DNA of 64,000 nt from Wallemia ichthyophaga EXF-994. Its lineage: Eukaryota > Basidiomycota > Wallemiomycetes > Wallemiales > Wallemiaceae. Shown here piece after piece: positions 10,863 to 21,612 of this stretch. The position numbers and the translations under genes were made by a program. Under the pieces are notes generated by a model. It saw only the letters and a program-made list of their open reading frames with translations. It did no database searches and was not told where the DNA came from. Location of the stretch: the NCBI RefSeq assembly GCF_000400465.1, contig NW_008806282.1, positions 124,001 through 188,000 of the forward strand, given 5' to 3'. Numbering within the stretch: the first letter of the stretch is position 1; every line of letters begins with the position of its first letter.

Positions 10863-12839
10863 ATGTCAACGACATCTGAAGTTGATGCCGAGTGCACACT
10901 CCTCGAGCAGAATTTGACTAAAGTGAATAATTTGACTAACTCAATGAGCTCAATGGTGTTTAGTCTAGAGGATAGGATGACTAGACTCGAGGGTGCGGTA
11001 ACTCCGCTGCAATCATCGACCAATGGTTTGGATGTTGTCTGTAGGAGTGAGTGTAGGATTGTGTGTTCGAATCTCTCCTAATTCATTTGATACATAGACA
11101 TTCAATCCTCACTCAACGCCATTGATAGCGATCAAAGACTATCAACGATCACCAGCGATGACGAACAAGCAATTATCGCAGGTGCTGATTCAAATGATAT
11201 TAGACCTTACTTGAAATTAGTTTGTTCGCTATGCAATCAACTTAAACACCTAAAACACTCCCAATGGTCTTCTTCTAAGAATGCTGCCACCGATCTCAAG
11301 AACCATGTTCAATCAGGTACACAATCCCTATTAAGGGTGTTTCAGGGCTGGGTTAGAGACGTAAGCATCCCAATTGATGCCGATAGCTGGAATCTCTTGG
11401 ATTTCCCGGGTATACCTCAACACGCCGTCGCGAGGTTAAGTGCCTTTATTGATGCTGTTTATCCTATACTAGACCAACTAGATGACTCTGCGTATACTCA
11501 TCCTTCTATCATTTACTCCTCTGAACGCGCACGCTACTTAAACATTTCTCTCCAGCCAATCTACAAAAAGTCTCAATTTTCACTTGATGCTCATTCTAAA
11601 TCTGGTCCACTTGGTACTCCTTTATATCTAAAAGGTTCTCAATCTCTTTCATCCCTCATAAAGACTGCAATAGCAATGGCTGACGTCGAGTGGCTCTCTG
11701 TCGTTGCTTTGTTTGGCAGGTGTGTTGATGATACAGGCGATAAGAAGGAAACAAATCCCTCAGATTACTCATCTCACTCAATCCATTCCCCCTTTACCTC
11801 TGCAATTGCACCAGCTGCCACTCTCATCCACTCCGCTACTTCAAACATATTCTCTCTTGCACGTTCAACCCCTCTCAAACACATTTTCCCTGTCTTAGAT
11901 GTTATTGAAGGTGTTACTCCACTCGCTGAGCCCTGGGACAAAGCCGTCACTGCGAGATGCACTCAGCCATCCACCAACCAAGTCGCCGCTTTGGTTGAGG
12001 AGTGTCGCTCAATCGCCCTGCACAGCTTTTCCGATGTTATCAAGCGCGTGCGCTTGCATAACGAAGAGAAACACATGACGGATGTGTCAGTAGTGACGAA
12101 TGATACCATTGCATATCTCAAAGAAATACCCGCATATTCCAACACTATGGAGCAGCTCCTGAGGCGTGTGGAGTGGGGGGGAAGGAGTGAACAACGCGCA
12201 CCACGCGCCAACCTCCTCGAGAATTACCTCCGTGATGTACTCACTAATCTGATAACCACACTCACGCACCTCAAACCAAATGCCTACACTACCATTTACA
12301 CGCTCAACAATCTCTCAGTGCTGCGACGCGAGCTGATAGAAGCTTGCGAGCCGGTATCACTCGACCCTAGCAAAGCCGACTCCCCCTCAAACCGCGACAT
12401 AGGAGATCTTTTAGGTGAAGCAGCTGAAGATGCACTCAACGACGCTTTGCGGACGTGGCGCATGGCGTATCTCGACGCAGTGTGGAAACCGTCCCAGGTG
12501 GCGCTGACGTCGGATGAGCTGAGCACCACAAATCAAGGGCCACACGTCCCCACGGCATTAGGGGGGAGTGCCGAACGTAAACAGCTCATCAAGGATAAGT
12601 TCAGCAGATTTAACGAGGCATTTAGCCATCTCGAAAGCTTGCATACCAAGCACCCCGTCGCCAAACGCGACAAAACGCTGCTTGGCAGACTAGGCAAGGA
12701 GTGCAAAGCTATGCTCCTACCTCCATACGCTACGCTCTGGGGTAAAAACCAGTCGGGGGACTTTGCCAAGACACCGTCAAAGTATATGCGCATCACACCT
12801 GATCAGCTCGAGGCGCGTATTGATGGGTTGTTTGTGTAG
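10863..12839 (+). CDS. EXO70: Exocyst subunit Exo70
   Basis: Exocyst component that tethers secretory vesicles to the plasma membrane through PI(4,5)P2 and Rho/Cdc42 binding. Exons 10863-11046 and 11098-12839 join in phase to 641 aa, the normal length. The N-terminus is a predicted coiled coil, with the splice giving CRNIQSSLNAID. The helical C-terminal Exo70 domain includes ENYLRDVLTNLITTL, YTLNNLSVLRREL and the C-terminal signature KYMRITPDQLEARIDGLF, which marks the membrane-binding end. It is transcribed divergently from STE12, with a very short promoter. Confidence 0.9.
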
Positions 12840-12997
12840 ATGGCTTGTCTATTTAGTGTGCGAATTGGCGTGTACATTGCGTCTTTATATTTGTTTTACT
12901 TTTTACTTTTGTGTGCGCGTGTGTGCATGTGTGCATTTGCGTCACTTGATTAGCAACTTCAATCACCAAACAAAATACACCAGTCAAAAACCAGAAG

Positions 12998-15900
12998 ATG
13001 GGAGTACCAGGATTATGGGATGTGAGTGGCAGAATGGCGTGAATGTACCGCTCAATTGGCTCCAGCTCCTCCGCCCAGCCGCGTGCTCCCACTCGCTATC
13101 GCGGATGTCTGTCGATGCGTTTGTAGCAAACAACCGTGGACACCGGGGACTGCGCGTAGGCGTAGATGCCTCAATCTGGCTTATACACTCACAAACAGCG
13201 CCTGGCGGTCTAAATCCAGCACTCCGCACGCTTTTCTTCAAACTGAGCAAGCTGATGACGCTGCCGATACTCCCTCTATTCGTGTTCGATGGGCCAGGCA
13301 GGGTGGGTTATGAGAGTGCGCAGTAGACCGCCTTTTTAATGCACTACCCACAGCCCAAAATGAAACGCGGTAAACAGGTACGCGGGAGACAGCCCCGCGG
13401 ACTTAAAGACTTTATTAAGCTTATCGACGCTTTCGGCTTTGAGCATCACCAGGCGCCCGGTGAAGCAGAGGCTGAGCTAGCCCATCTGTCCAAGATGGCC
13501 ACCATCGACGTCATCCTCTCTGATGATGTCGATAGCCTGCTTTTCGGCGGTGTCAAGATTCTGCGCAATTGGTCCCTCACTCTGTCGGGGAACAGCAGTC
13601 GATCTCAGCTGCAACTGCAGGCAGATGGACAAACCCGCACCCATGATTCACTTGCTGCCGACGATCACCGCGTCGAGACCTACACACTTTCCGACGTGCA
13701 CAGTCATCCCTCCACCGCCGTCACGCCTGCTGGGCTTATTCTCGTTGCGCTACTTGCAGGCGGCGACTACCACCCAGTGAGCGGGAAATATTTCTCTCAT
13801 TGCACTGTCTCACTTCAATGCAGGCCGGAGTGCAGAACTGCGGGACCAAAAACGCTTTCGGCTTGGCGCGAGCAGGTTTCGGGGAGAAGCTGATGGAGGG
13901 TGTGAGCTTGACACCGCCATCTGAGCTACCTTCCTTTTTGGATGCGTGGCGGGCTGAAATGCGCGAGGAGCTCACTCACAACACCTCCGGTCACCTCAGC
14001 AGCAAACGTCCAGCAGTAGCTGCAGCGCTAACGCCATCTTTCCCCGACATGGAGGTTCTCGCACGCTACACGCACCCACTAACGACGGCGTCGACCGAGT
14101 GCGACGCTGTTTACCGCGCCTCACTCGCCGCAGTCCGTTTCGCGAAAGAGCCCGATATCGCAGCCCTAGCCCGTTTCTGTGAGGAATACTTCGAGTGGGG
14201 TGAACGCTCGCGGATCGTTGCCAAATTCCGCAGCAGCGTCTGGGACGGGGTGTATGTGCGTGCGCTGCGCGCTGCCACTTGCGCTCTGGATAGTGGGGAA
14301 TGTGGGGAATTCAACGAGGAGGCCAAATCTCATCTCGTCCGCATACACCAAACTCGCAACAAAAGCAACGCAGAAAGGTACGTCGAGTACCGCATTTCAG
14401 TCGATCCCGCACCTTACGTTCGCATCGTGGAGATGGCACTTACTGGTGACATGCGCGCTTTGAGAGAGGCTCGTAAACGCAACGACCCTGCTCTGCGCGA
14501 TCTGCGCAACGCCTTGCCAGATGAGAACGGTGGTAACAGCCTTGGCACGGATGTCTCCTCGTCTAATTTGGATCTGACAGCGGATCCTACCCCATCTCAA
14601 ACTCAAACTCAAACTCCATCGCAGTCGCTGAATACACAAAAATCTAAACCACCTACTGACCAACACGCCCCGCTGAGAATGTGGGTGCCGTCGCAGATTC
14701 TCCGCGCCGCTTTGCGCAATGAGACGGATGCTTTCGATAGCGGACGTGGTGTTCATTCCAGTGGTAGCGAAAGAGTGGCGACAGTAGCCCCGAGCCGCAT
14801 CCCACACCCTGCATCTGCTTTAGTACGCGAGAAGACCATTGTGGATGAGCAAGATAAGCAAGATGAGCAAGGAGATGGTAATGGTGGCGGTGATAATAGT
14901 GACATTACTACTCGATATAGAAGTGTCAGAGGTAGTAGAGGTGGGAGAGGTAGAGGTGGTGGTAGGCGCAGACGCGCTACTGCCAACGACTTCACCACAA
15001 ACACGCACAACACCCTCACTCGTCACGCTACCATAGAAGACCAGCCTGATTACACTCAAGCTAACAACTTTGATTTCGTCGATTTCACCGACTCGAATAA
15101 CCCCATCGTCCTGCCTTCTCCACCCAAGGTGAGTCGTAAGAGGGCGACAAAGGGCGGTGTAAATGTGGCGAGTACGGAAGGTTACGTAGGCAACCGCGCA
15201 AGCACTCAACGCACCCAGCAAACTCAACACACTCAACGCACTCCACGCAAAACCAGCGGTAGTAAGCGCCACGTCGATAGTACGTCGACTGACAATCTCG
15301 GTGAGCGTTTGAAGCGGATTGGTGCGGTGGGAGAGGGTGCACAAGACACTGCAGCGCCTGAAGATTTAAATGCCAGGGAGGAATTAAGAGATTCTGAAGA
15401 CGCAGCATACTCAGGATACTCAGGATATTCAGGTCATCCTCAACATCATCGACACTCTCCGCCCAGCTGCAGCAAAACTCCATCAAAACCCAAACAATAT
15501 AGCCTCGCCAGCCCTCTGGATGCATCGCTCAGTCCACCGTCGCCTTCGGCGTTGTTTGGTTTGGGTGGAATGGGTGGAAATGAGAAGGAGAAGGGGGAAT
15601 TTGGGGAATATGCTCTGAGGCATAGGCATAAACCTAAAAACAAAAACAAGGAACCGATACAGATTGACGATTCACCCGTAAACACAAACAACACCCAGGA
15701 CCTAGATGGAGAAAGAGCGAAAACGACCCGTACACACGCAAGCCACTCACCTATCAACATTTCGAGCGACGAAAGCTCAACGCCGCGGGGGAAGAGTACG
15801 AGCGTGGTGAAGGGGAGTAAGAGTAGGAGTAAAAAGAGAGATTCACTGTCGCCGTCGTTGCGGCGTAGGAGTGAGGGCAGCAAAAGAAAGAACAAGACAC

Positions 15901-16004
15901 TTACGGGTGTGTTCGCCGGGCGTAAGCCTGTGCATACGCCTGCATCTACGTCTGCCCACAAGCAGTTAAACAGCAAGACAAACGACGTTATAGATCTGAC
16001 GTAG
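12998..16004 (+). CDS. GEN1/Yen1-type Holliday-junction resolvase (XPG/Rad2 family nuclease)
   Basis: Structure-specific 5' flap nuclease that resolves Holliday junctions after recombination. Exons 12998-13021, 13066-13302, 13354-13776 and 13824-16004 give 954 aa. The Rad2/XPG family start MGVPGLWDLLRP is assembled across the first intron. The XPG-N domain has VGVDASIWLIHS and LFVFDGPGR. The XPG-I domain has APGEAEAELA and DVILSDDVDSLLFGG with the metal-binding acids, and ALLAGGDYH follows. A conserved GEN1-type middle region has YVEYRISVDPAPYV. From about residue 500 the protein is low complexity, with an RGG-like patch, YSGYSGYSG, Lys/Arg-rich NLS segments and SUMO-interaction-like motifs, the last being VIDLT at the C-terminus. 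It is convergent with PSO2, 99 bp away. Confidence 0.87.
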
Positions 16005-16103
16005 AGATGATGATGTAATAATACAACACAAATGGAATTTGAGTTTAATTGAGTTAATGTACAATAGACCACTATGCAAAAAGTAATTGAAAATATAGTC
16101 CAA

Positions 16104-17846
16104 CTACCAAAAGTTTTCACTGCGTGCTTCAACACTATACTCACCTCTTTCGCATCTCTTCCTCCGCTCAAGCAACCAAGCGTCGAACCAATTTTTCATT
16201 CGCAGGCGACTCGCCGGCTTTGCATTGTTGACAGTGGCGATGATGCGCGTGTGGTCAATGGAGAGAGCGAAGCAAGTGAGTTCCGTGAAAGATGAATGTT
16301 CCGAGTAAGGTACGCCATAGCAGCTAACGTAATCGTTAGAGCCGCGTGTGCTGTGAATGTGTTTGTGCGTGTACGTGTCCCACCTGCTGAGGTCTTGTTT
16401 AAGGAGGAGGTCGATGGACGGCGACTTGCTATCACTTGCCGACCCACTCCCACTACTGCTTTCGCTCTTGCCGCCCCTTCCGCCCCCGCTGTACGTCCAG
16501 CCGGTCGGCTTAATGCCGATTACGCGCGAAAAGCGCCCGTTGAATCTGGATATGTAGTCGGGAAGCGCGGCAATAGTTACCCCACCCAGACCCTGAATGT
16601 GCACTTGAGCAGCGTAAGGGTCGGAAGTGAGGAGAGCATCGAGGTCGCTGTCGCGCTCGTTGCGCAGAAGCGCTTGTCGCCGCTTATCGGCGTATACTTT
16701 GGAATTGAGGGCATGAGCAATCGCCTTTACTATCCGCTCCTTGCCGATGGAATAGGTGCCGACCACAACGAGGACATCGTTGGGGAGAGTATGTGGGTGA
16801 ATATTTTCATTTTCACTTTTATTTTCACCACTGGATGGTTTTTCATCTGTCACGTACTCACCATGCTCATCTTGCTCAGGAGCACCACTCAGCTTCTTCC
16901 AGCCACCCTTGATCATGTCGAGCATTGAGCTGTTTGGCTGCATCAGGCTATTCACTCGCATCTCACCCCGTAAATTCGCGAGGACGAGGTCGCGGCAGGC
17001 ATCAATAACGAGTGGCTGTGGAGGGAAGGAGTAGGTGGGATTGAGGTAGGTGGTGTCTAAGTAGATAATGTCGAATTTTGACCGAGCGATGGCGGGATGG
17101 CGTATGTGTCTGGGACTGGCCCTGAAATCGCCGCAATGGAGGTATTTGAAAGAGCGGCTGCTGCCGATCCACGGGGAAGTGAAAGTGGATGGCGCAGCAT
17201 CGACTGTCTGCCTACCCTCGAAGACAATAATGCAAGAACCGGGGCAGTGGTTTGCGTCGATAAGGGTCGCGGTGACGCCATTCGTGCCTGGGATGGTGTG
17301 TGCAGTGTTGAGTGAGAGCGGGCGGAGGTACTCTCGCTTGACGCTTGTTATGTGGTGGACGAGCTCGGCCGTAATCTCGGAGCAGTATATCGGACCACCA
17401 CTCCAGTTCTTGGATAGTGACTGATAATGGTCGCTGTGGGCGTGTGTGAGGAAGTAGGCTGTGATATTGGGGATGGACGAGTACGCGAACGCGTCAACGG
17501 CGATGGGCATTCCTTGGAGTATCTTGTAGAAAGGAGGTTGGCGCGGTTGGCGTGGCTGTGATTGTGCGTCTGCCTCCGCATCTGCCTTCTCTTCGGGGTT
17601 ATTGGATGACATGAGCACGTTGAATGCAGATATCTTTTTCTTCTTCGCGGGTGGCGGGGGAGGAGTGGGCGAGGGGGATAATCGCTTGTCTTGTACTTGG
17701 TTGTTCTCTAGCTGCTTATCAGCCACAGCCACAGCATCATAGCCACCATCCAGGCATCGGTTCACGTGGTGATTTGCAGCTGGTTGATCGTGATTGGACA
17801 AATCTAGATTGCAAACCGGGCAAAATGGGCAAACCGGGAGATCCAT
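16104..17846 (-). CDS. PSO2: PSO2/SNM1 (DCLRE1) interstrand cross-link repair nuclease
   Basis: Metallo-beta-lactamase/beta-CASP 5' exonuclease that trims DNA at interstrand cross-links. Uninterrupted 580-aa frame. A UBZ4-like zinc finger is at residues 6-30 (CPVCNLDLSNH...HVNRCLDGG). A PFYKILQGMPIAVDAF segment introduces the metallo-lactamase domain, with motif 2 THAHSDHY, motif 3 DANHCPGSC, motif 4 HCGDFR and YLDTTYLNP. The beta-CASP region is interrupted by an acidic/Ser-rich insert and a Gly/Ser-rich insert, then YSEHSSFTEL closes the fold. The true first ATG is at 17846; the few codons upstream have no ATG. It lies head-to-head with the PlsC gene 30 bp away and tail-to-tail with the GEN1-like nuclease. 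Confidence 0.92.
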   Translation of the reverse strand: MDLPVCPFCPVCNLDLSNHDQPAANHHVNRCLDGGYDAVAVADKQLENNQVQDKRLSPSPTPPPPPAKKKKISAFNVLMSSNNPEEKADAEADAQSQPRQPRQPPFYKILQGMPIAVDAFAYSSIPNITAYFLTHAHSDHYQSLSKNWSGGPIYCSEITAELVHHITSVKREYLRPLSLNTAHTIPGTNGVTATLIDANHCPGSCIIVFEGRQTVDAAPSTFTSPWIGSSRSFKYLHCGDFRASPRHIRHPAIARSKFDIIYLDTTYLNPTYSFPPQPLVIDACRDLVLANLRGEMRVNSLMQPNSSMLDMIKGGWKKLSGAPEQDEHGEYVTDEKPSSGENKSENENIHPHTLPNDVLVVVGTYSIGKERIVKAIAHALNSKVYADKRRQALLRNERDSDLDALLTSDPYAAQVHIQGLGGVTIAALPDYISRFNGRFSRVIGIKPTGWTYSGGGRGGKSESSSGSGSASDSKSPSIDLLLKQDLSRWDTYTHKHIHSTRGSNDYVSCYGVPYSEHSSFTELTCFALSIDHTRIIATVNNAKPASRLRMKNWFDAWLLERRKRCERGEYSVEARSENFW

Positions 17847-17876
17847 CGGGTGCAATCTTCTTACCAACCGACGGTG

Positions 17877-18887
17877 ATGACGGGATGGAATAGAGTGCTT
17901 AAATTCTGGGTAATATTCGTGATAGCGACGTTGAATATAAATTTAGTACAAATATTCAGCAGTCCATTTAAATTAATCAGTAAATCCATCTACACAAGCA
18001 TCATCGACTACTCGAAAGCGTCATTCTCCAAGTTTCTGGTTATTTTGTTAAATTTGCAAGGTAATGGAAGCGTAGTGAGAGTGTACAACCCAGTAACAGT
18101 TCAACCACAATCTGTAATCTTCTCAAACCACCAACTGTACACTGATTGGATTTACATCTGGACTCTCCTCTATAAGCTGGAATCCAACGCTGATCACCTT
18201 ATCATCATCCTCAAACACTCCCTCAAACACATCCCCATCCTTGGCTGGGGTATGCAATTTTTCAACTTTATCTTTCTTAGACGCAGTTGGGCTGTTGATA
18301 ACAAGACACTCTCTAATCAATTACATCAGATTTCTGCCAACAGCAACCCATACACCCTTCTCCTCTTCCCTGAAGGTACCACCATCTCCAACGATTCTCG
18401 CCCAAAGTCAAACAACTTTACGAAGAAAATTGGCGTTGAAGATTTTCACCATCTCCTCTACCCACGTGTTACTGGTCTCCTCCACTCCCTCAGGTCTCTC
18501 TCCCATAATCCCAACCTCCAGGTCATCGACTCTACCCTTGCATACCCAGACATCCCCCCTGGCGTCTACGGCCAGGACTGGTACACGCTTAAAAACACCT
18601 TCCTCAGGCGCATCTCGCCGGATATTATACACTTGCACATGAGCAGCTGGAAATTGTGTGACATTCCAATCCACTCGGATGATTTATTCACTAGCTGGCT
18701 TCTACAGAGGTGGCACGAGAAAGAGCAACGTTTGCGTGTTTTCCAAGAGTCACACACTCTAGATCCATCTGGCAAGTACCAAGACATCCCTCTCAATCTA
18801 ACCCATCCACTAGCACACACACTCGATGCTTTCATCTACTTTGTTCCTATCATTTTGGTGTATGTTCTATGTCGTTTGGTGATATAA
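17877..18887 (+). CDS. PlsC-type lysophospholipid acyltransferase (AGPAT/LCLAT family)
   Basis: Membrane acyltransferase of the 1-acylglycerol-3-phosphate/lysocardiolipin acyltransferase group (S. cerevisiae CST26/YDR018C type), acting on lysophospholipids in the ER. Single exon, 336 aa. An N-terminal hydrophobic segment is followed by the catalytic NHX4D block (NHQLYTDW, about residue 82), the LRRSWAVD block and LLFPEGTTIS (block III). Another hydrophobic stretch lies close to the C-terminus (YFVPIILVYVLCRLV). The ATG at 17877 is the first in frame. It ends 29 bp before the stop of the convergent beta-flanking-like gene. Confidence 0.87.
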   Translation: MTGWNRVLKFWVIFVIATLNINLVQIFSSPFKLISKSIYTSIIDYSKASFSKFLVILLNLQGNGSVVRVYNPVTVQPQSVIFSNHQLYTDWIYIWTLLYKLESNADHLIIILKHSLKHIPILGWGMQFFNFIFLRRSWAVDNKTLSNQLHQISANSNPYTLLLFPEGTTISNDSRPKSNNFTKKIGVEDFHHLLYPRVTGLLHSLRSLSHNPNLQVIDSTLAYPDIPPGVYGQDWYTLKNTFLRRISPDIIHLHMSSWKLCDIPIHSDDLFTSWLLQRWHEKEQRLRVFQESHTLDPSGKYQDIPLNLTHPLAHTLDAFIYFVPIILVYVLCRLVI

Positions 18888-18916
18888 AATTCATGTCATT
18901 TGATATCGATAATCAT

Positions 18917-19483
18917 CTAAAGGAATTTGCTAGCCAGGCTGCTCAGCCCACCCGAGTCACTTCCTCCAATTGTACCACCACTCATCTTGGACTTGATGAC
19001 GAGTTTACCGAAAGTCATTGCAGCGCTGTCAACAGCAGACTGTTTGTCGTCGCTGCTACCATGACTAAAGTGTTCATCAGCCAATTTCTTAGCCTCGGCG
19101 ATAACTTTTCCGAGGAGATCGCTATCTTTCTCGTTTGTCTGGTTTTCTCCACCAGCAAAGTGTTTCTTGAAAAGGCTCATAGCGTAAGCAGTGCCGTGCT
19201 CTTGAGGCGAGGCGCCCTTGGTATCGCCCTCTTCAAAAACCTTGTTATGTGCCTGCACGGAGCCTTCCTCATCCACATGGCCATTCATCTCGCCCTGCTT
19301 GTCGTTGAGCATGCCTACTGCCTTCTCGAGGTACGAGTGCTGTGACTCATCGCCGTGCTCTGACTTGGCCATGCCGAGGACTGACCTCAAATCGAATCCT
19401 TGCCCAGAAGAGGTGTTACCTGAGTCGCCGCTATTACCTGCGTACGCCTCATAGCCTTGTTTAGCCATATTTACAAAGTCCAT
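18917..19483 (-). CDS. Beta-flanking-protein-like small soluble protein (DUF7721-type)
   Basis: A 188-residue hydrophilic protein with no membrane segment. It starts MDFVNMAKQGYEAYAG, has a Gly/Ser/Asn-rich linker, helical middle parts such as YLEKAVGMLNDKQGE and AYAMSLFKKHFAGG, and ends in a Gly/Ser-rich tail with SSLASKFL. It resembles the basidiomycete 'beta-flanking protein' family, named for a gene beside the A mating-type locus in mushrooms but widespread in paralogues of unknown role. No mating-type HD genes are present here. An in-frame upstream ATG at 19528 precedes a His/Thr-rich leader and is less likely as the start. Confidence 0.5.
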   Translation of the reverse strand: MDFVNMAKQGYEAYAGNSGDSGNTSSGQGFDLRSVLGMAKSEHGDESQHSYLEKAVGMLNDKQGEMNGHVDEEGSVQAHNKVFEEGDTKGASPQEHGTAYAMSLFKKHFAGGENQTNEKDSDLLGKVIAEAKKLADEHFSHGSSDDKQSAVDSAAMTFGKLVIKSKMSGGTIGGSDSGGLSSLASKFL

Positions 19484-19728
19484 TGTGGATGTGCTTGTGT
19501 GTTTACGGTGCTGATGGTGCTGGTGCAACGTGTATTGCTATCTGATCGGTCCGGGAGCAATTCGGGAAATTAGAGCGTAATGTGATTGCGGAGGAGAGCC
19601 CAAACTTCAAAGGTGCACTTGCCTGCATTTTAATGCGTTGTCTGCTTGCATCTCCTCATCTCCCCGTCCACCTCTTCATCTCCCGAACATCCATCATCTG
19701 GATAACAAATTCAGATAACAGATAAAAG

Positions 19729-21511
19729 ATGGGCACACAACATGCGCGCGCGGCCCTGCATGCCGCACACAGCCTACGCGCCGTCCCGCGGTCGTGGAAG
19801 GCGCGTATTGGTCGAGTTCTACGGGAGGGGGAGGACAAGGACGCACAGGGCACACAAAGCAAACGACGTCTACTGAGTGAGTGAGTTAGTTGCGGGGATG
19901 TCCACCGACGCGATCTTACAAAATATAGTCTATGGCAGCCACACCAAACAGCTCGTTGAGGCTCTCCTCCGCGATCCATTGGCTGGCGGTAAAGCTGGTG
20001 GTGGTAGTGGCAGTAGCAGCAGCTCTAATAACACCCCCCACACCTCCGCTACAGACATTCTCCAGCAGCGAAGACACCTCGGCGGACGGCGGAACGAGGG
20101 GCGCGTGTGGACTATACAGCACAGCCACCAACACGCTCCAAGCACACCCACCACTGAGCATGTCCTTATTCCTCTGCCGGCGCTGGAGAAAGTGGATGTG
20201 GTTGAGTGGAGTGACGGTGACGGCGATCGGGAGAGTTGGTCCAAACACGCACACGCACACCACTCCCAACTCACCGACGAAGCTGTCGCGTCGCACGACC
20301 TGATTATCGATAATGGGCCAGCAAGTGCGTATCTCCGCGGCTTGTTCGGCGATCGGCCACGAACAATAAGTATAAACGGGCGCAACGAGCTCGCAGTAGA
20401 TGCGACAGGTGCTCTCGGTGCTCTTGATGCGTTTGAAGCGAAGGACGTAAATGGGTATACGCGACTGACGGATTCCTCCAACATACGAAAGTTGAAGCAA
20501 GTGTTAGTGGGTGATATGCGAGTAGCAGAACGAGAAGCGCACGCTGTGCACGCAGTCAAACTGGCACTCAGCGCGACAGACAGAGTGCTGCGCACGAAAG
20601 AGCACGTTCTAGCGTCGATGGAGAGGGAGAGTGAGGTATGCGTGGAGGAGACAGAAGGGGAATGCGCCAAACTCCTCCAACATTTCCCGTCGTCTACTCA
20701 CATTCAACACGATCATACAGTCTCGTTGCACAAGGCACTCGCAATGCTCAGGTCTTTCCCAGTCGCTCTCCTCCCTATACGCATAGACGACCTGGGTGCG
20801 TTTGTGGAAGGGATACTCAACAAACATTTCGCTGACACCCTCGCACTCGAATATGCCGCCTTTGATGGCGCTGTTGCCCAGACTAATGCGCGCGTTCACC
20901 ACCTCGCACATGAACAGCTGGAGCGCGCGGGTAAGCGGAGTGTAGAGGGTATAGAGGGTTTAGATACAAATGAAGATAAGGATATGCCTCTGCACCTGCA
21001 CACAGCCATCCACCAAAACAACTTGGGCAGAAACGCGTCTGCACTTGCATCAGCACCTTCCACAGACAGCCGCAGTATAGCGCAGCGCACACTCAATACT
21101 CTCACACAGCCAGGTGGCTTGCCTGACAGTATAGCGGCGCGGATGCAGGCAGCGCTTGTGCGCGCGTACGGGGGTGTTTTGTCCACAAGTGCACTGGGGT
21201 ATGCAGGCGCTATGGGTGAGTGGTGCACAACTCAGTCAGCAGTTGGTCTAGCTGTTTTAGGTGGCGTGTGGAGCGTCAAGCATGTGCTCACCAAGTGGAC
21301 TACCTCGGTTGGGATGTTTGAAAGTAGCTGGAAGAGGGGCTATGCGCTGATAGAGGCGGAAAGCGAGGACTATAAACAGACAGTCAGAGCTGGGATGATG
21401 AAAGATGCGCGTTTCGTAGATGCCGTTGTGAGACAACACGTGAATAGACACAGGCACCAACTGGAAGATTTGCAGAAAGAGGTGGAAGGAGTGAGGAAGG
21501 AGTATTTGTAG
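19729..21511 (+). CDS. Uncharacterised, possibly mitochondrial protein (Mmc1-like C-terminus)
   Basis: The main reading frame runs to 21511. In the preferred model, exon 19729-19876 splices through a 52-bp GTGAGT...TATAG intron to 19929-21511, giving 576 aa. That adds a basic, nearly acid-free N-terminus (ARAALHAAHSLRAVPRSWKAR) that looks like a mitochondrial presequence. A one-exon model would start at ATG 19898. The body is helical with an LVEALLRDPLAGG opening. A hydrophobic stretch near residue 490 (AVGLAVLGGVWSVKHV) is followed by a WKRGYALIEAESEDY segment and a C-terminal coiled coil. This order recalls the fungal Mmc1 C-terminal family, but I cannot confirm it. Nothing catalytic is visible. 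Confidence 0.5.
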
Positions 21512-21612
21512 GGTGATTTGGGTGTATAGATGAATGAATAGAAATGATTTGATTTGGTTGGTCGGCTAAGTTTTAGTGGGATCGAGAATCCACCACCTTC
21601 TCTGTTTGTGCA

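Noticed and set aside
11060-11080. GTTCGAATC resembling a tRNA T-loop
   Set aside because: It lies in the EXO70 intron, and no acceptor stem, D-arm or anticodon arm could be built around it.
18917-19483. Mating-type locus suggested by the beta-flanking-like gene
   Set aside because: No HD1/HD2 homeodomain or MIP gene is present nearby, and the family is widely duplicated; STE12 8 kb away is not evidence for a MAT locus.
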